Below, piece after piece: positions 45,924 to 54,433 of a DNA stretch of 64,000 nucleotides. The stretch covers positions 1 through 64,000 of the forward strand of contig CAVSDW010000021.1 of assembly GCA_963726665.1 (NCBI GenBank), read 5' to 3'. Source of the stretch: RPQJ01 sp963726665 (GTDB lineage Bacteria; Pseudomonadota; Gammaproteobacteria; Steroidobacterales; Steroidobacteraceae). Below the pieces are notes generated by a model, which had not been told where the DNA came from, ran no database searches, and saw nothing but the letters and a program-made list of their open reading frames with translations. Numbering within the stretch: the first letter of the stretch is position 1; each line of letters opens with the position of its first letter. A program made the position numbers and the translations under genes.

Positions 45924-46696
45924 TGGGCAAGCCACGCGACACGATCAGCGCCGCGATTCGCGCCAGGGCCGCCACCGGCCAGCCGGCGATCGTCGGCTTC
46001 ATGACGGCCGGATTCCCGGACCGCGCAAATTTCACGCGCAATCTCCTGGCCATCGGCGGCGATGCCGACGTGGTCGAGATCGGCGTGCCATTCTCGGACC
46101 CGATGGCCGACGGCATGACGATCCAGAGGGCGAGCCACGTGGCCCTGCAGGGCGGGTTCACGTTGACGTGGCTGCTCGAGGAACTCGGCGCCATGAAGCC
46201 ACGGCCGCAGGCGCCGCTGCTGCTCATGAGCTACCTGAATCCGCTGCTGGCCTACGGACTCGACCGCCTGCCCGAGGCGGCGGCGGCGTCCGGCGTCGCC
46301 GGGTTCATCATTCCCGACCTGCCGTACGAGGAGAGCGCCGAAATCCGCCAGGCGCTCGACCGCGCGGGCCTCGCGCTGGTGCAGATGGTCACGCCGGTCA
46401 CGCCTGCCGCGCGGCTCAGGATGCTGTGCGAGGCGAGCCAGGGCTTCGTGTACGCGGTGACCATGACCGGCACGACCGGAAAGAGCGTTGCCGTGCCGGA
46501 CGAAGTGCTGGCGTACATGGATCGCGTGCGTGCCGTCTCGCCCGTCCCGGTGTGCGCCGGGTTCGGCATTCGAGGCCGCGAGCAGGTGGCGCGGATGACG
46601 GGACACGTGGACGGCGTGGTCGTGGGTTCGGCGCTGGTCGAGGTGCTCGAGCGAGGCGAAGATCCCGCGGCCTTCGTCCGCGGGCTGCGGCAGTGA
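45923..46696 (+). CDS. trpA: TrpA, tryptophan synthase alpha subunit
   Basis: 257 residues. Catalytic Glu and Asp in VVEIGVPFSDPMADGMTIQ and GFIIPDLPYEES; loop TGTTGKS and VCAGFGIRGREQ bind the phosphate. ATG overlaps the trpB stop (TGATG). Last biosynthetic gene of the trp operon; 58 bases separate it from the LOG gene. Confidence 0.96.
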   Translation: MGKPRDTISAAIRARAATGQPAIVGFMTAGFPDRANFTRNLLAIGGDADVVEIGVPFSDPMADGMTIQRASHVALQGGFTLTWLLEELGAMKPRPQAPLLLMSYLNPLLAYGLDRLPEAAAASGVAGFIIPDLPYEESAEIRQALDRAGLALVQMVTPVTPAARLRMLCEASQGFVYAVTMTGTTGKSVAVPDEVLAYMDRVRAVSPVPVCAGFGIRGREQVARMTGHVDGVVVGSALVEVLERGEDPAAFVRGLRQ

Positions 46697-46754
46697 CCGC
46701 GCCGCCGCGGACGAAGCCGATGGTCGACGAACCCGTTCGTGTGATGCGCGCCGC

Positions 46755-47294
46755 ATGACCGCGATCGCAGTCTTCTGCGGCTCCGCCCAGGGCACCGATC
46801 CCGAGTTCGCCGCCGCCGCGCGCGCGGTGGGACTCGAGATCGCGCGCCGCAGGTGGACGCTGGTCTATGGCGGCGGAAAGGTCGGGCTGATGGGCGTGCT
46901 CGCGGACGCGGCGCTTGCGGCCGGCGGGCGCGTGGTGGGCGTGATCCCGCGATTCCTCTACGAGTGGGAGGTCGGGCACGACGGCCTTACCGAACTCGAG
47001 ATCGTCGCGACACTGACGGAGCGCAAGGTCCGGATGGGCAGCCTCGCCGATGCGTTTCTCACGCTGCCGGGCGGCATCGGCACCATGGACGAATTCTTCG
47101 AGGCGCTGAGCTGGGCGCAGCTCGGGCTCGAGGACAAGCCGAACGGCCTCCTGAACGTGAACGGCTATTACGACGATTTCGTCGCGTACATGGAGCGCGC
47201 CGTCGCGTCAGGTTTCGTGAAGCCCGAGCACCGCGCGCTGCTCAGGGTGCGGAGCGACCACGTGGCGCTGCTCGACGAGCTGGCCGGAAAATAG
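46755..47294 (+). CDS. LOG-family protein (TIGR00730)
   Basis: 179 residues. GGGKVGLMGVLADAAL near residue 37 and PGGIGTMDEFFEALSWAQLG near 95 with the PGGxGTxxE signature. The family hydrolyses nucleoside 5'-monophosphates such as cytokinin riboside monophosphate; the physiological substrate in proteobacteria is unclear. The TAG stop is contained in a GGGGACA repeat element. Confidence 0.9.
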   Translation: MTAIAVFCGSAQGTDPEFAAAARAVGLEIARRRWTLVYGGGKVGLMGVLADAALAAGGRVVGVIPRFLYEWEVGHDGLTELEIVATLTERKVRMGSLADAFLTLPGGIGTMDEFFEALSWAQLGLEDKPNGLLNVNGYYDDFVAYMERAVASGFVKPEHRALLRVRSDHVALLDELAGK

Positions 47295-47352
47295 GGGACA
47301 GAAAATAGGGGACATTCCCCTAATTAAGAGGGGAATGTCCCCTATTTTCCCT
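47285..47352. repeat. GGGGACATTC-type palindromic repeat after the LOG gene
   Basis: GAAAATAGGGGACAG, then AAAATAGGGGACATTCCCCT, loop AATTAAG, AGGGGAATGTCCCCTATTTT. A perfect 20-base stem. Situated between convergent genes and able to work as a bidirectional terminator. The first copy of TAG is the LOG stop. Confidence 0.8.
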
Positions 47353-48349
47353 AGGCCGCGGCCACGGTCGCTTTCAGGCGATCGATGACGAGCGTCCTCA
47401 TGTTCTGCAGGGGATTCTTCTCCCACGTGAAGCATGGCGGCTCGCGACGCAGCATCGACCAGCGCTTGGTCTGCAGGACCTGCTTCAGGTACTCGAGGTT
47501 GCGCTCGATCGCTTCCATGTAGGGATTGCGGCCGCCGAAGAGCGGCTCGACGTAACGATAGGCACCGCCGAATTCGCCGTCCAGCCGCGTGCGCATGGTC
47601 TCTGCAGCAAACTCGGGCGTCTGCCTCAGGATGTCGAGCCCCGAGCCGTAGACGACCTTGAGACCGCCCGCCTCGCTGCTCGACAGCGCCACGCCGCCGA
47701 GCACGAACTCCGGATAGAGCCGGTCGCGGCACTTCTCCAGGTAACAGCGGTCGGACATCTGCGCAATCATGTCCGCGGTGCCGAGCAGGTGGCCGACCTT
47801 GCGGTCGCGCGGGTCGTCGAGGCGGATCTGGTCGAACGGCAGTTCGTATCCCGTGAAGTGCACGATCTGCGTCGCGACGGGCACCCACTCGGCCATGCCG
47901 ATGGTCGGCAGGTAGCGCGCCAGGAACTGCGCGCTGCGACCGACGTGCGTGCGCGTGAACTCAGCCCCATTACGGTGCTGGGTGTCGTCGGTCTGGCGGA
48001 TGTATCCCGCATCGTGGAACAGCGCGGTCACGAGCCCCATCGCGGCGCGCTCCGGCCCGAGGCGCTGCTCGGCCGTGTGGGAACGATCGTAGCCCGCGAG
48101 CAGTCGCGCCATGGCGAGCGTGTCGTCGAGAGAGTGCTGCAGGTCGTGGTAGACGGTGTCGCAGCCGAAGTAGCCGGGGAACTGCCCGGTGAAGAGCCGC
48201 TCGAAATCCGCGAACGCCGCCGAGACCCGATCCGCCTGGCCGGAGGGCCAGGTCTGCGAGAAGATCTCCTCGACTGCGCGGCGCACCGATGCGACCGAAC
48301 TCACCTGCACGGTGTTCGACACGTCGTAGTCGCTGCGCCGGTATTTCAT
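47351..48349 (-). CDS. HD-domain protein
   Basis: 332 residues. HD-superfamily residues in CDTVYHDLQHSLDDTLAMA, TALFHDAGYIRQTDDTQH and HLLGTADMIAQMSD. Such proteins are metal-dependent phosphohydrolases, often acting on nucleotides or cyclic dinucleotides; the substrate is not evident. No other domains seen. The 117 bases between its start and the xth stop appear empty. Confidence 0.75.
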   Translation of the reverse strand: MKYRRSDYDVSNTVQVSSVASVRRAVEEIFSQTWPSGQADRVSAAFADFERLFTGQFPGYFGCDTVYHDLQHSLDDTLAMARLLAGYDRSHTAEQRLGPERAAMGLVTALFHDAGYIRQTDDTQHRNGAEFTRTHVGRSAQFLARYLPTIGMAEWVPVATQIVHFTGYELPFDQIRLDDPRDRKVGHLLGTADMIAQMSDRCYLEKCRDRLYPEFVLGGVALSSSEAGGLKVVYGSGLDILRQTPEFAAETMRTRLDGEFGGAYRYVEPLFGGRNPYMEAIERNLEYLKQVLQTKRWSMLRREPPCFTWEKNPLQNMRTLVIDRLKATVAAA

Positions 48350-48466
48350 GTCCGCTGTCTTGTTCTCGGGGGCGCCGTGCGCCCCTTGCCGACCCGTTTC
48401 GCGCGAGTGTATTCCTTCGCGCGGCGAACGCCAGAGTAAAGAAATCCGACACCTTGCCCGCGGCGT

Positions 48467-49234
48467 CTATATGTCAAAAGTCGCGAGCACCGGGGTGTGG
48501 TCGGACGGCCGCTCGAGGCGTCGCGGGGCCTTGTCGATGTGACTTCCCTCGCATTTCTTCGCGAGTTCGGGGCTCGCGAGGATCAGGTCGATTCTGAGAC
48601 CTGCGTTGCGCCTGAAAGCCATCATCCGGTAGTCCCACCACGAGTAGGACTTCTCAGGCTGGTCGAAGAGCCGGAAGCAGTCGACGAGTCCGTCGTCCTG
48701 CAGCGCGCGCAGCGCGGCGCGCTCGGGTTCGCTCACGTGCACGGAGCCCTCCCAGGCCTTCGGGTCATGGACGTCGCGGTCCTCCGGCGCGATGTTGTAG
48801 TCGCCCAGCACGACGAGCCGCGGATGCCGGGAGAGTTCCGCGGCGACGTAGCCGCGCAGCGCCTCGAGCCAGCGCAGCTTGTATTCGAATTTCTCGGAAC
48901 CGACCGTCTGGCCGTTCGGCACGTAGACGTCGATCACGCGCACGCCCGAGATCGTCGCAGCCAGCACGCGCCGCTGTTCGTCTTCGAACCCGGGGATGCC
49001 GGCGACGACGTCGGCGGGCTCCTGCTTCGACACGATGGCCACGCCGTTATAGGTGCGCTGGCCGCTGAATACGGCGTGCATGCCGAGGGCGCGGATCTCA
49101 TCGCCCGGGAAATCCGCGTCCGGCAGCTTCGTCTCCTGCAACGCGATCACATCCACCGGGTTCGCGGCCAGCCAGTCCTTGAGCTGGTTCAGCCGCACGC
49201 GGAGCGAATTTACGTTCCAGGTTGCAATGAGCAA
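48467..49234 (-). CDS. xth: Exodeoxyribonuclease III
   Basis: 255 residues. AP endonuclease/3'-5' exonuclease for base-excision repair. Signatures IATWNVNSLRVRLNQL, VIALQETKLPD (metal-binding Glu), VYVPNG, GDYNIAPEDRDVHDP and PSDHTPVLATFDI (catalytic Asp–His). TTG 49234 is chosen because GGAGGAG precedes it by 6 bases; a GTG five codons upstream is possible. Confidence 0.92.
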   Translation of the reverse strand: MLIATWNVNSLRVRLNQLKDWLAANPVDVIALQETKLPDADFPGDEIRALGMHAVFSGQRTYNGVAIVSKQEPADVVAGIPGFEDEQRRVLAATISGVRVIDVYVPNGQTVGSEKFEYKLRWLEALRGYVAAELSRHPRLVVLGDYNIAPEDRDVHDPKAWEGSVHVSEPERAALRALQDDGLVDCFRLFDQPEKSYSWWDYRMMAFRRNAGLRIDLILASPELAKKCEGSHIDKAPRRLERPSDHTPVLATFDI

Positions 49235-49242
49235 GGCCGCTC

Positions 49243-49282
49243 CTCCCACTATCCGCTAGCCGCTAGTCACTAACCGCTCCCG
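49243..49282. repeat. Heptad-repeat element between prlC and xth
   Basis: CCCACTATCCGCTAGCCGCT then AGTCACTAACCGCTCCC, a single arm of the dispersed family. Read in the direction of transcription it immediately follows the prlC stop codon and contains the first bases upstream of xth. Confidence 0.7.
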
Positions 49283-51298
49283 TCATGCCGCGAGCCCCAT
49301 CTGCCGGAGCAGCGGCTCGATCTCGGGCTTGCGGCCGCGGAACTCGACGAATGCCTCCATCGCATCGCGGCTTCCGCCTCGCTCGAGGATCGCGTGCAGG
49401 AACCGCCGCGCCGTCGCGCGATCGAAGACCCCGCGCTCCTCGAATGCGCCGAACGCATCGGCGGAGAGGACCTCGGCCCACTTGTAGCTGTAATAACCGG
49501 CAGCGTAGCCGCCGGAGAAGATGTGCTGGAAGCTCTGCGGAAAGCGGTTGAAGGCCGGTGGGCGCAGGACCGACACCTCGTCGCGCACCTCCTCCAGCGT
49601 CCCGTCGATGCGCGGCGAACCGGGCGCGTACTCGGCGTGGATACGGAAGTCGAACAGCGCGAACTCGAGCTGGCGGACCGTCTGCATGCCGGCCTGGAAG
49701 GTGCGCGTCGCCTGCAGCTTCGCGAGCGTCCCGGCCGGCAGCGACTCGCCGGTCTCGACGTGCGCGGAGACGAGCGGCAGCACTTCCTCGCGCCAGGCGA
49801 AGTTCTCCATGAACTGGCTGGGCAGCTCGACCGCGTCCCAGGGCACGCCGTTGATGCCCGCGACACCCGGGTAGTCGACGCGCGTCAGCATGTGGTGCAG
49901 CCCGTGGCCGAACTCGTGGAACAGTGTCAGCACTTCGTCGTGGGTGAGCAGCGACGGGCGCTCGGCGACCGGCGGCGTGAAGTTGCAGACGAGGTAGGCC
50001 ACCGGCAGCGCGCTCGCCTCGCCGAGCCGGATGCGGCCCACGCAGTCGTCCATCCATGCGCCGCCGCGCTTCTTCGGGCGGGCATAGAGGTCGATGAAGA
50101 ATCCGCCGCGCGGCGAGCCGTCGGGATCGAGGACGTCGAAGTAACGAACGTCCGGGTGGTACACGTCGGCGTCGGTGCGGGCGACCATGCGCACGCCGTA
50201 GAGCTTGGTGACGACGGCGAATAGCCCCGCGAGCACGCGCGGCAGCGGGAAGTAGGGCCGCAGTTCTTCCTCGGATACGTCGAGCCGCTCGTGCTTCAGT
50301 CGCTCGGAGTAGAACGCCACGTCCCAGGACTGGAGCTTGCGTCCGGCGTAGCGCTCCAGTTCCGCGAACTCGCGCTCCGCGGCCGGGCGGCTCACGCGCG
50401 CCAGCTCGCGGAGGAAGCCGAGCACCTCGCCCGTCTCCCGCGCCATCTTGGTCGCGAGCGAGTACTGGGCGTAGTCGGCGTAGCCCACGAGGTTCGCCGC
50501 TTCGTGCCTGAGGGCGAGGATCTCGGCCATCAGCGGCGTGTTGTCCCAGCGCCCCGCGTGCGGGCCCTGTTCCGACGCGCGCGTCGTCCATGCCTCGTAG
50601 AACTCGCGGCGCAGCGACTCCTGCTCTGCGTGCGTCATGACGGCCTGGTAGTTCGGTGCGTCGAGCGCGAGCAGCCAGCCCTCGTGGCCCGCGTCCTCGG
50701 CGGCCTTGCGCGCCCTGCGCACGGTGGTCTCCGGCAGGCCGGCCAGGTCGGCGGAGTCGTCCACGCGCCGCGACCAGGCGTTCGTCGCGTCGAGCACGTT
50801 CTCGTCGAACTTCGATTGCACCGAGGCGAGCCGCTCCATGACCTCGCCGAAGCGCCGCTTTCGATCCTCGGGCAGCGAGACGCCCGACAGCCGGAAGTCG
50901 CGGAGCGCGTGTTCGACGAGGGTCTTCTGCGCCGGATCGAGGCGATCGCCCTCGAGGTCCGCCACCCGCTGGTATGCAGCGCACAGCCGTTCGTTCTGCG
51001 CGAGCTCGGTGTGGTACGCGGTGAGCAGCGGCAGGCAGGCGTTGTACGCCGCGCGCAGGTCGTCGCCGTTCATCACGCCGTTCAGGTGGCCGACGGGCGA
51101 CCATGCGCAGGAGAGCCGGTGGTGCATGCGCTCGATCGGCGCGACGATGCCGTCCCAGCCTTCCGCTCCGCCGTCGAGGAGCGCGGCGAGTTCGCGGCGG
51201 TTCTCGTCCAGCAGCTGCCGGATGGCCGGCTCGACGTGCGCGGGCTCGATGGCCGAAAAGCGCGGAAGCTCGGATTCCTGCAGCAGGGGGTTGGTCAT
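49283..51298 (-). CDS. prlC: Oligopeptidase A (M3 metallopeptidase)
   Basis: 671 residues, typical length. Zinc-binding HEFGHGLHHML (HExxH) and the third ligand Glu in AVELPSQFMENFAW. The N-terminal half, rich in helices, forms the channel lid. Degrades signal peptides and oligopeptides in the cytoplasm. Confidence 0.95.
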   Translation of the reverse strand: MTNPLLQESELPRFSAIEPAHVEPAIRQLLDENRRELAALLDGGAEGWDGIVAPIERMHHRLSCAWSPVGHLNGVMNGDDLRAAYNACLPLLTAYHTELAQNERLCAAYQRVADLEGDRLDPAQKTLVEHALRDFRLSGVSLPEDRKRRFGEVMERLASVQSKFDENVLDATNAWSRRVDDSADLAGLPETTVRRARKAAEDAGHEGWLLALDAPNYQAVMTHAEQESLRREFYEAWTTRASEQGPHAGRWDNTPLMAEILALRHEAANLVGYADYAQYSLATKMARETGEVLGFLRELARVSRPAAEREFAELERYAGRKLQSWDVAFYSERLKHERLDVSEEELRPYFPLPRVLAGLFAVVTKLYGVRMVARTDADVYHPDVRYFDVLDPDGSPRGGFFIDLYARPKKRGGAWMDDCVGRIRLGEASALPVAYLVCNFTPPVAERPSLLTHDEVLTLFHEFGHGLHHMLTRVDYPGVAGINGVPWDAVELPSQFMENFAWREEVLPLVSAHVETGESLPAGTLAKLQATRTFQAGMQTVRQLEFALFDFRIHAEYAPGSPRIDGTLEEVRDEVSVLRPPAFNRFPQSFQHIFSGGYAAGYYSYKWAEVLSADAFGAFEERGVFDRATARRFLHAILERGGSRDAMEAFVEFRGRKPEIEPLLRQMGLAA

Positions 51299-51340
51299 CG
51301 CGTCCCGTCCGGTCTTCGTGAATGAACGGCCATTCTAGGC

Positions 51341-52237
51341 TCAGCGGAACGTTCCCTGCAGCAGCCAGCCAAGCGCGCAGGTCGCGGCCACGAATCCTGC
51401 GAAGGCGAGGATCGCCCGCCGGCGATAGCGCCTGGCGACGGCGCCCTCCGCGAACGAGGCGATCAGGAACAGCTGTCCACCGTCGGGCCGGCCGAGGACG
51501 TTCAGCGCGGCGGTGGCCGGCCGCTGCGACTGGCGCTCGGCAACCGTTCGCTTCGCCGCCTCGCGGGCGCGCTCCCACTCGCCCATGCTCACGCGGCCGT
51601 CGCGGTCGGCGTCGAACCGCTGGGCGAGCGCCGCCTGGTCGTCCTTCCACTCTGCCAGCAGGGCCGCGACCTCGGCCTGCATGTCGCTGCCCGACGTTGC
51701 AGTGTGCGAGCTGAACTGGCCGAGCAGGCAGAGCTGCTCGTGCTCGTAGATGCGCTCCTCGAAGTAGCGGTAGCTCTGTTCCTGGAAATGCAGCAGGCCC
51801 TGGCCGGGAGCCTGGGTGGGCCAGGGCGTTCCGCCATACCAGGTCGTCGACTCGTCGGTGAGGACCTCGGCGCCCTCGGGCTGCACGATGCACTCGCCGG
51901 TACCGTCGTCGAGCAGGAACGGCAGCGCGGAGTGACCGGAGCTGACCGTGGTCCAGGATTCGCGGCCTTTGCCGCCGGAGCCCTTCTTCTGCTGGATCCT
52001 GTAGCGCCACCAGACGCAGGGGCGCCCGGTGAGCGGGGCGGCGTTCTGCGTCCCGTCCATCGCCCGGCAGCGTCCGGCGAGCTCGACGTAGCCCTGGGCT
52101 GCGGAGCGTATGCGCGAGGTCGGCGTGTCTTCGAGCCTGCGGGCGATCTTGAGCCAGTGCAGCGAGAGCCAGCCGCCGCCGATGACTGCGAAGCCGAGCG
52201 TCAGCAGCCAGAATCCGAAGTCGGACGGATCAGCCAA
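51341..52237 (-). CDS. GIDE-domain membrane protein with an EF-hand loop
   Basis: 298 residues. One N-terminal helix (FGFWLLTLGFAVIGGGWL), then a GIDE (MUL1-like) domain at about 45–170 with RPCVWWRYRIQQ and GHSALPFLLDDGTGECIVQP, and a C-terminal helix. Between them, residues 209–220 read DADRDGRVSMGE, a complete 12-residue EF-hand loop with ligands at 1, 3, 5, 9 and 12. Bacterial GIDE proteins are usually paired with LemA, as here (8-base overlap); their function is unknown. Confidence 0.8.
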   Translation of the reverse strand: MADPSDFGFWLLTLGFAVIGGGWLSLHWLKIARRLEDTPTSRIRSAAQGYVELAGRCRAMDGTQNAAPLTGRPCVWWRYRIQQKKGSGGKGRESWTTVSSGHSALPFLLDDGTGECIVQPEGAEVLTDESTTWYGGTPWPTQAPGQGLLHFQEQSYRYFEERIYEHEQLCLLGQFSSHTATSGSDMQAEVAALLAEWKDDQAALAQRFDADRDGRVSMGEWERAREAAKRTVAERQSQRPATAALNVLGRPDGGQLFLIASFAEGAVARRYRRRAILAFAGFVAATCALGWLLQGTFR

Positions 52238-52802
52238 AGAGCTTGCCCAGGTCCACGTCGCGCTTCTGTTCCTCGGCGAACTCGAGCAACGAGGCAGGCC
52301 TGAAGTCGAAGAGCCGCGCGATGATGAGGTCCGGGAAGGTCTGGATCCGGATGTTGTTCAGGTTCACCGCCTCGTTGTAGAGCTCGCGCCGGTCCGCGAT
52401 GCCTTCCTCGAGGTCCGTGATGCGGCCCTGCAGGTGCCTGAAGCTCTCGTCGGCCTTGAGGTCCGGGTAGTTCTCGGCGACCGCGAACAGGCGGCCGAGT
52501 CCCTCGCGGAGCTGCTGCTCCGCCGCGCCGACGGCCGCGACGTCGCTCTTTCCCTGCGCCTGGAACACCGCCGACCGGGCCTGCATGACCCGCTCGAGCG
52601 TTTCGCGCTCGTAGCCCATGTATCGCTTGCAGGTCTCGACGAGCTTCGGCAGCTCGTCGTGCCGCTGCGTGAGCAGCACGTCGATGTTGGCCCACGCCTT
52701 GCGTACGTTCTCGCGCAGGCCCACGAGCCCGTTGAAGATGCGCACGAGGTAGACGCTTGCGACTACGACCAGTGCGAGGAAAAGCAGCAGTGCGACGATC
52801 AT
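52230..52802 (-). CDS. lemA: LemA family protein
   Basis: 190 residues from the ATG at 52802. N-terminal transmembrane anchor (VALLLFLALVVVASVYLV), then helical core with VRKAWANIDVLLTQRHDELP and NLNNIRIQTFPDLIIARLF. LemA proteins form a coiled-coil bundle on the outer side of the inner membrane; role unknown. It overlaps the GIDE gene and is therefore likely part of one complex. Confidence 0.88.
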   Translation of the reverse strand: MIVALLLFLALVVVASVYLVRIFNGLVGLRENVRKAWANIDVLLTQRHDELPKLVETCKRYMGYERETLERVMQARSAVFQAQGKSDVAAVGAAEQQLREGLGRLFAVAENYPDLKADESFRHLQGRITDLEEGIADRRELYNEAVNLNNIRIQTFPDLIIARLFDFRPASLLEFAEEQKRDVDLGKLFG

Positions 52803-52906
52803 GATTCGGGCTCCCGGGGCGACGGACGTGCCGCCACCCTGCAAGATTGCAGGGTCAGGGCCCCCAGCGTCTAGACTACGCGTCCCATTTTCGCGAGAAC
52901 GGCGCC

Positions 52907-53437
52907 ATGGCAATCCAGCCCTATCTCCGCGTCCACCCGAAGCTCGCTGCGGGCGTCTATGTCGACCCGACGGCGCTGGTGATCGGCGACGTCGAGCTCG
53001 GCGAGGACGTCTCGATCTGGCCGATGGCCGTGGTGCGGGGGGACGTGAACCAGATTCGCATCGGTGCGCGCAGCAACGTGCAGGACGGCAGCGTGCTGCA
53101 CGTGTCCCGCCCATACCCCGGCAACGACAGCGGATGGGCGCTCATCATCGGCGAGGACGTGGTGATCGCACACAAGGTGGTCGTGCACGGCTGCACCATC
53201 GGCAATCGGGTGCTGGTGGGTATCGGCGCGATCGTGCTCGACGGCGTGGTGGTCGAGGACGACGTGACCATCGGGGCGGGCGCCGTGGTGACGCCCGGCA
53301 AGCGCCTCGAGTCGGGCGGACTCTACGTGGGCAACCCCGCCCGCCGCGTGCGCGAACTCACGCCCGCGGAGGTCGCTCGCGTGCCGATCATGGCCTCGTG
53401 GTACGTCAACCTGAAGCGGGACTACCAGCAGCCCTAG
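52907..53437 (+). CDS. Gamma-class carbonic anhydrase-like protein
   Basis: 176 residues. Left-handed parallel beta-helix with hexapeptide repeats. Family segments VVRGDVNQIRIGARSNVQDG and HKVVVHGCTIGNRVLVGIGA supply His ligands of the metal. Close to YrdA/PaaY. Activity as carbonic anhydrase is plausible but not certain. Its 3' end overlaps aroE by 32 bases in opposite orientation. Confidence 0.88.
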   Translation: MAIQPYLRVHPKLAAGVYVDPTALVIGDVELGEDVSIWPMAVVRGDVNQIRIGARSNVQDGSVLHVSRPYPGNDSGWALIIGEDVVIAHKVVVHGCTIGNRVLVGIGAIVLDGVVVEDDVTIGAGAVVTPGKRLESGGLYVGNPARRVRELTPAEVARVPIMASWYVNLKRDYQQP

Positions 53438-54254
53438 AGGCGCGCGAGCGCAGCGCCTGCAGCACGGGCGCCGTCTCCGGCCGGATTCCGCGCCAGAGCA
53501 GGAACGCTTCGGCCGCCTGCTCGACCAGCATGCCCCAGCCCTGCTCGGCGCGGCCGGCGCCGAGGCGTTTGGCCCAGGCGACGAAAGCCGTATCGCCGAT
53601 CCCGTAGGCCATGTCGTAGCAGGTCGTCATCGAGTCCACGACGCCGATCGGGATCAGTGGCACCTCGCCGCGCAGGCTCGACGAGGTCGCATTCACCACG
53701 AGGTCGAAGCGCTGGTTCTCCAGCCTCGAGAACTCGCAGCCGCTCACGGGACCGAGGTCGCCGAAGTCCCCGGCCAGTTCCTCGGCCCTGGCCGCGGTGC
53801 GGTTGGCGATCATGAGCAGGCGCGGCTTCATCGTGAGCAGCGGCTCGATGGCGCCCCGCGAGGCGCCGCCGGCACCGAGCAGCAGGATACGCGGCGACGA
53901 CCACTTGAGGCCGAGGTTCACGGTCAGGTCCGCGAGCAGGCCCGCGCCGTCGGTGTTGTCGCCGAGGAGGCCCTCGTCGCGGCGCACGATGGTGTTGATC
54001 GCGCCCGCCGTCTGGGCACGCGGCGTGAGCTCGTTCACCAGTTCGGTCGCTGCCTGCTTGTGCGGCAGCGTGATGTTCGCGCCGTGGCCCGGTCCGCTCA
54101 GGAACTCCAGCACCTCGCTCCTGAAGCGCCCGGGCGGCGACTCGAACAGGCGGTAGGCAATGTCCTGCCCCGTCTGCTTCGCGAACATCCCATGGATGAA
54201 CGGCGACCAGCTGTGGTGGACGGGGTAACCGAACAGGCCGTAGATGGAGGTCAT
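53406..54254 (-). CDS. aroE: AroE, shikimate dehydrogenase
   Basis: 282 residues. Substrate site YGLFGYPVHHSWSPFIH and NITLPHKQAA (catalytic Lys), NTDGAGLLADL, then the NADP site LLLGAGGASRGAIEPLL with NRTAARAEELA. Reduces 3-dehydroshikimate in the pathway that supplies chorismate to TrpE. Preceded by a complex heptad-repeat region. Confidence 0.95.
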   Translation of the reverse strand: MTSIYGLFGYPVHHSWSPFIHGMFAKQTGQDIAYRLFESPPGRFRSEVLEFLSGPGHGANITLPHKQAATELVNELTPRAQTAGAINTIVRRDEGLLGDNTDGAGLLADLTVNLGLKWSSPRILLLGAGGASRGAIEPLLTMKPRLLMIANRTAARAEELAGDFGDLGPVSGCEFSRLENQRFDLVVNATSSSLRGEVPLIPIGVVDSMTTCYDMAYGIGDTAFVAWAKRLGAGRAEQGWGMLVEQAAEAFLLWRGIRPETAPVLQALRSRASRAAGSPASG

Positions 54255-54274
54255 GGGACGGAGGCGAAGGAAGA

Positions 54275-54433
54275 GAGTGACTAATGATCAGCGGTCAGCG
54301 GTTAGTGATCGGAGAGAAGCGGATAGTGAGTAGCGGATAGCGGATAGTAGGGAGCGGGAAGCGTGAAGTGCGAAGCAGAGATGGAGGGTAGCCAGACCTC
54401 TTCACTATCCGCTATCCGCTAGTCACTAGCCGC
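54275..54433. repeat. Large heptad-repeat palindrome between hemB and aroE
   Basis: Left arms AGTGACTAATGATCAGCGGT, AAGCGGATAGTGAGTAGCGG and ATAGCGGATAGTAGGG (54277–54355); right arm CACTATCCGCTATCCGCTAG TCACTAGCCGCTC (54403–54435). It provides the TAG stop of hemB and lies in the 171 bases between hemB and aroE. The most extended copy of the family in the window. Confidence 0.8.
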
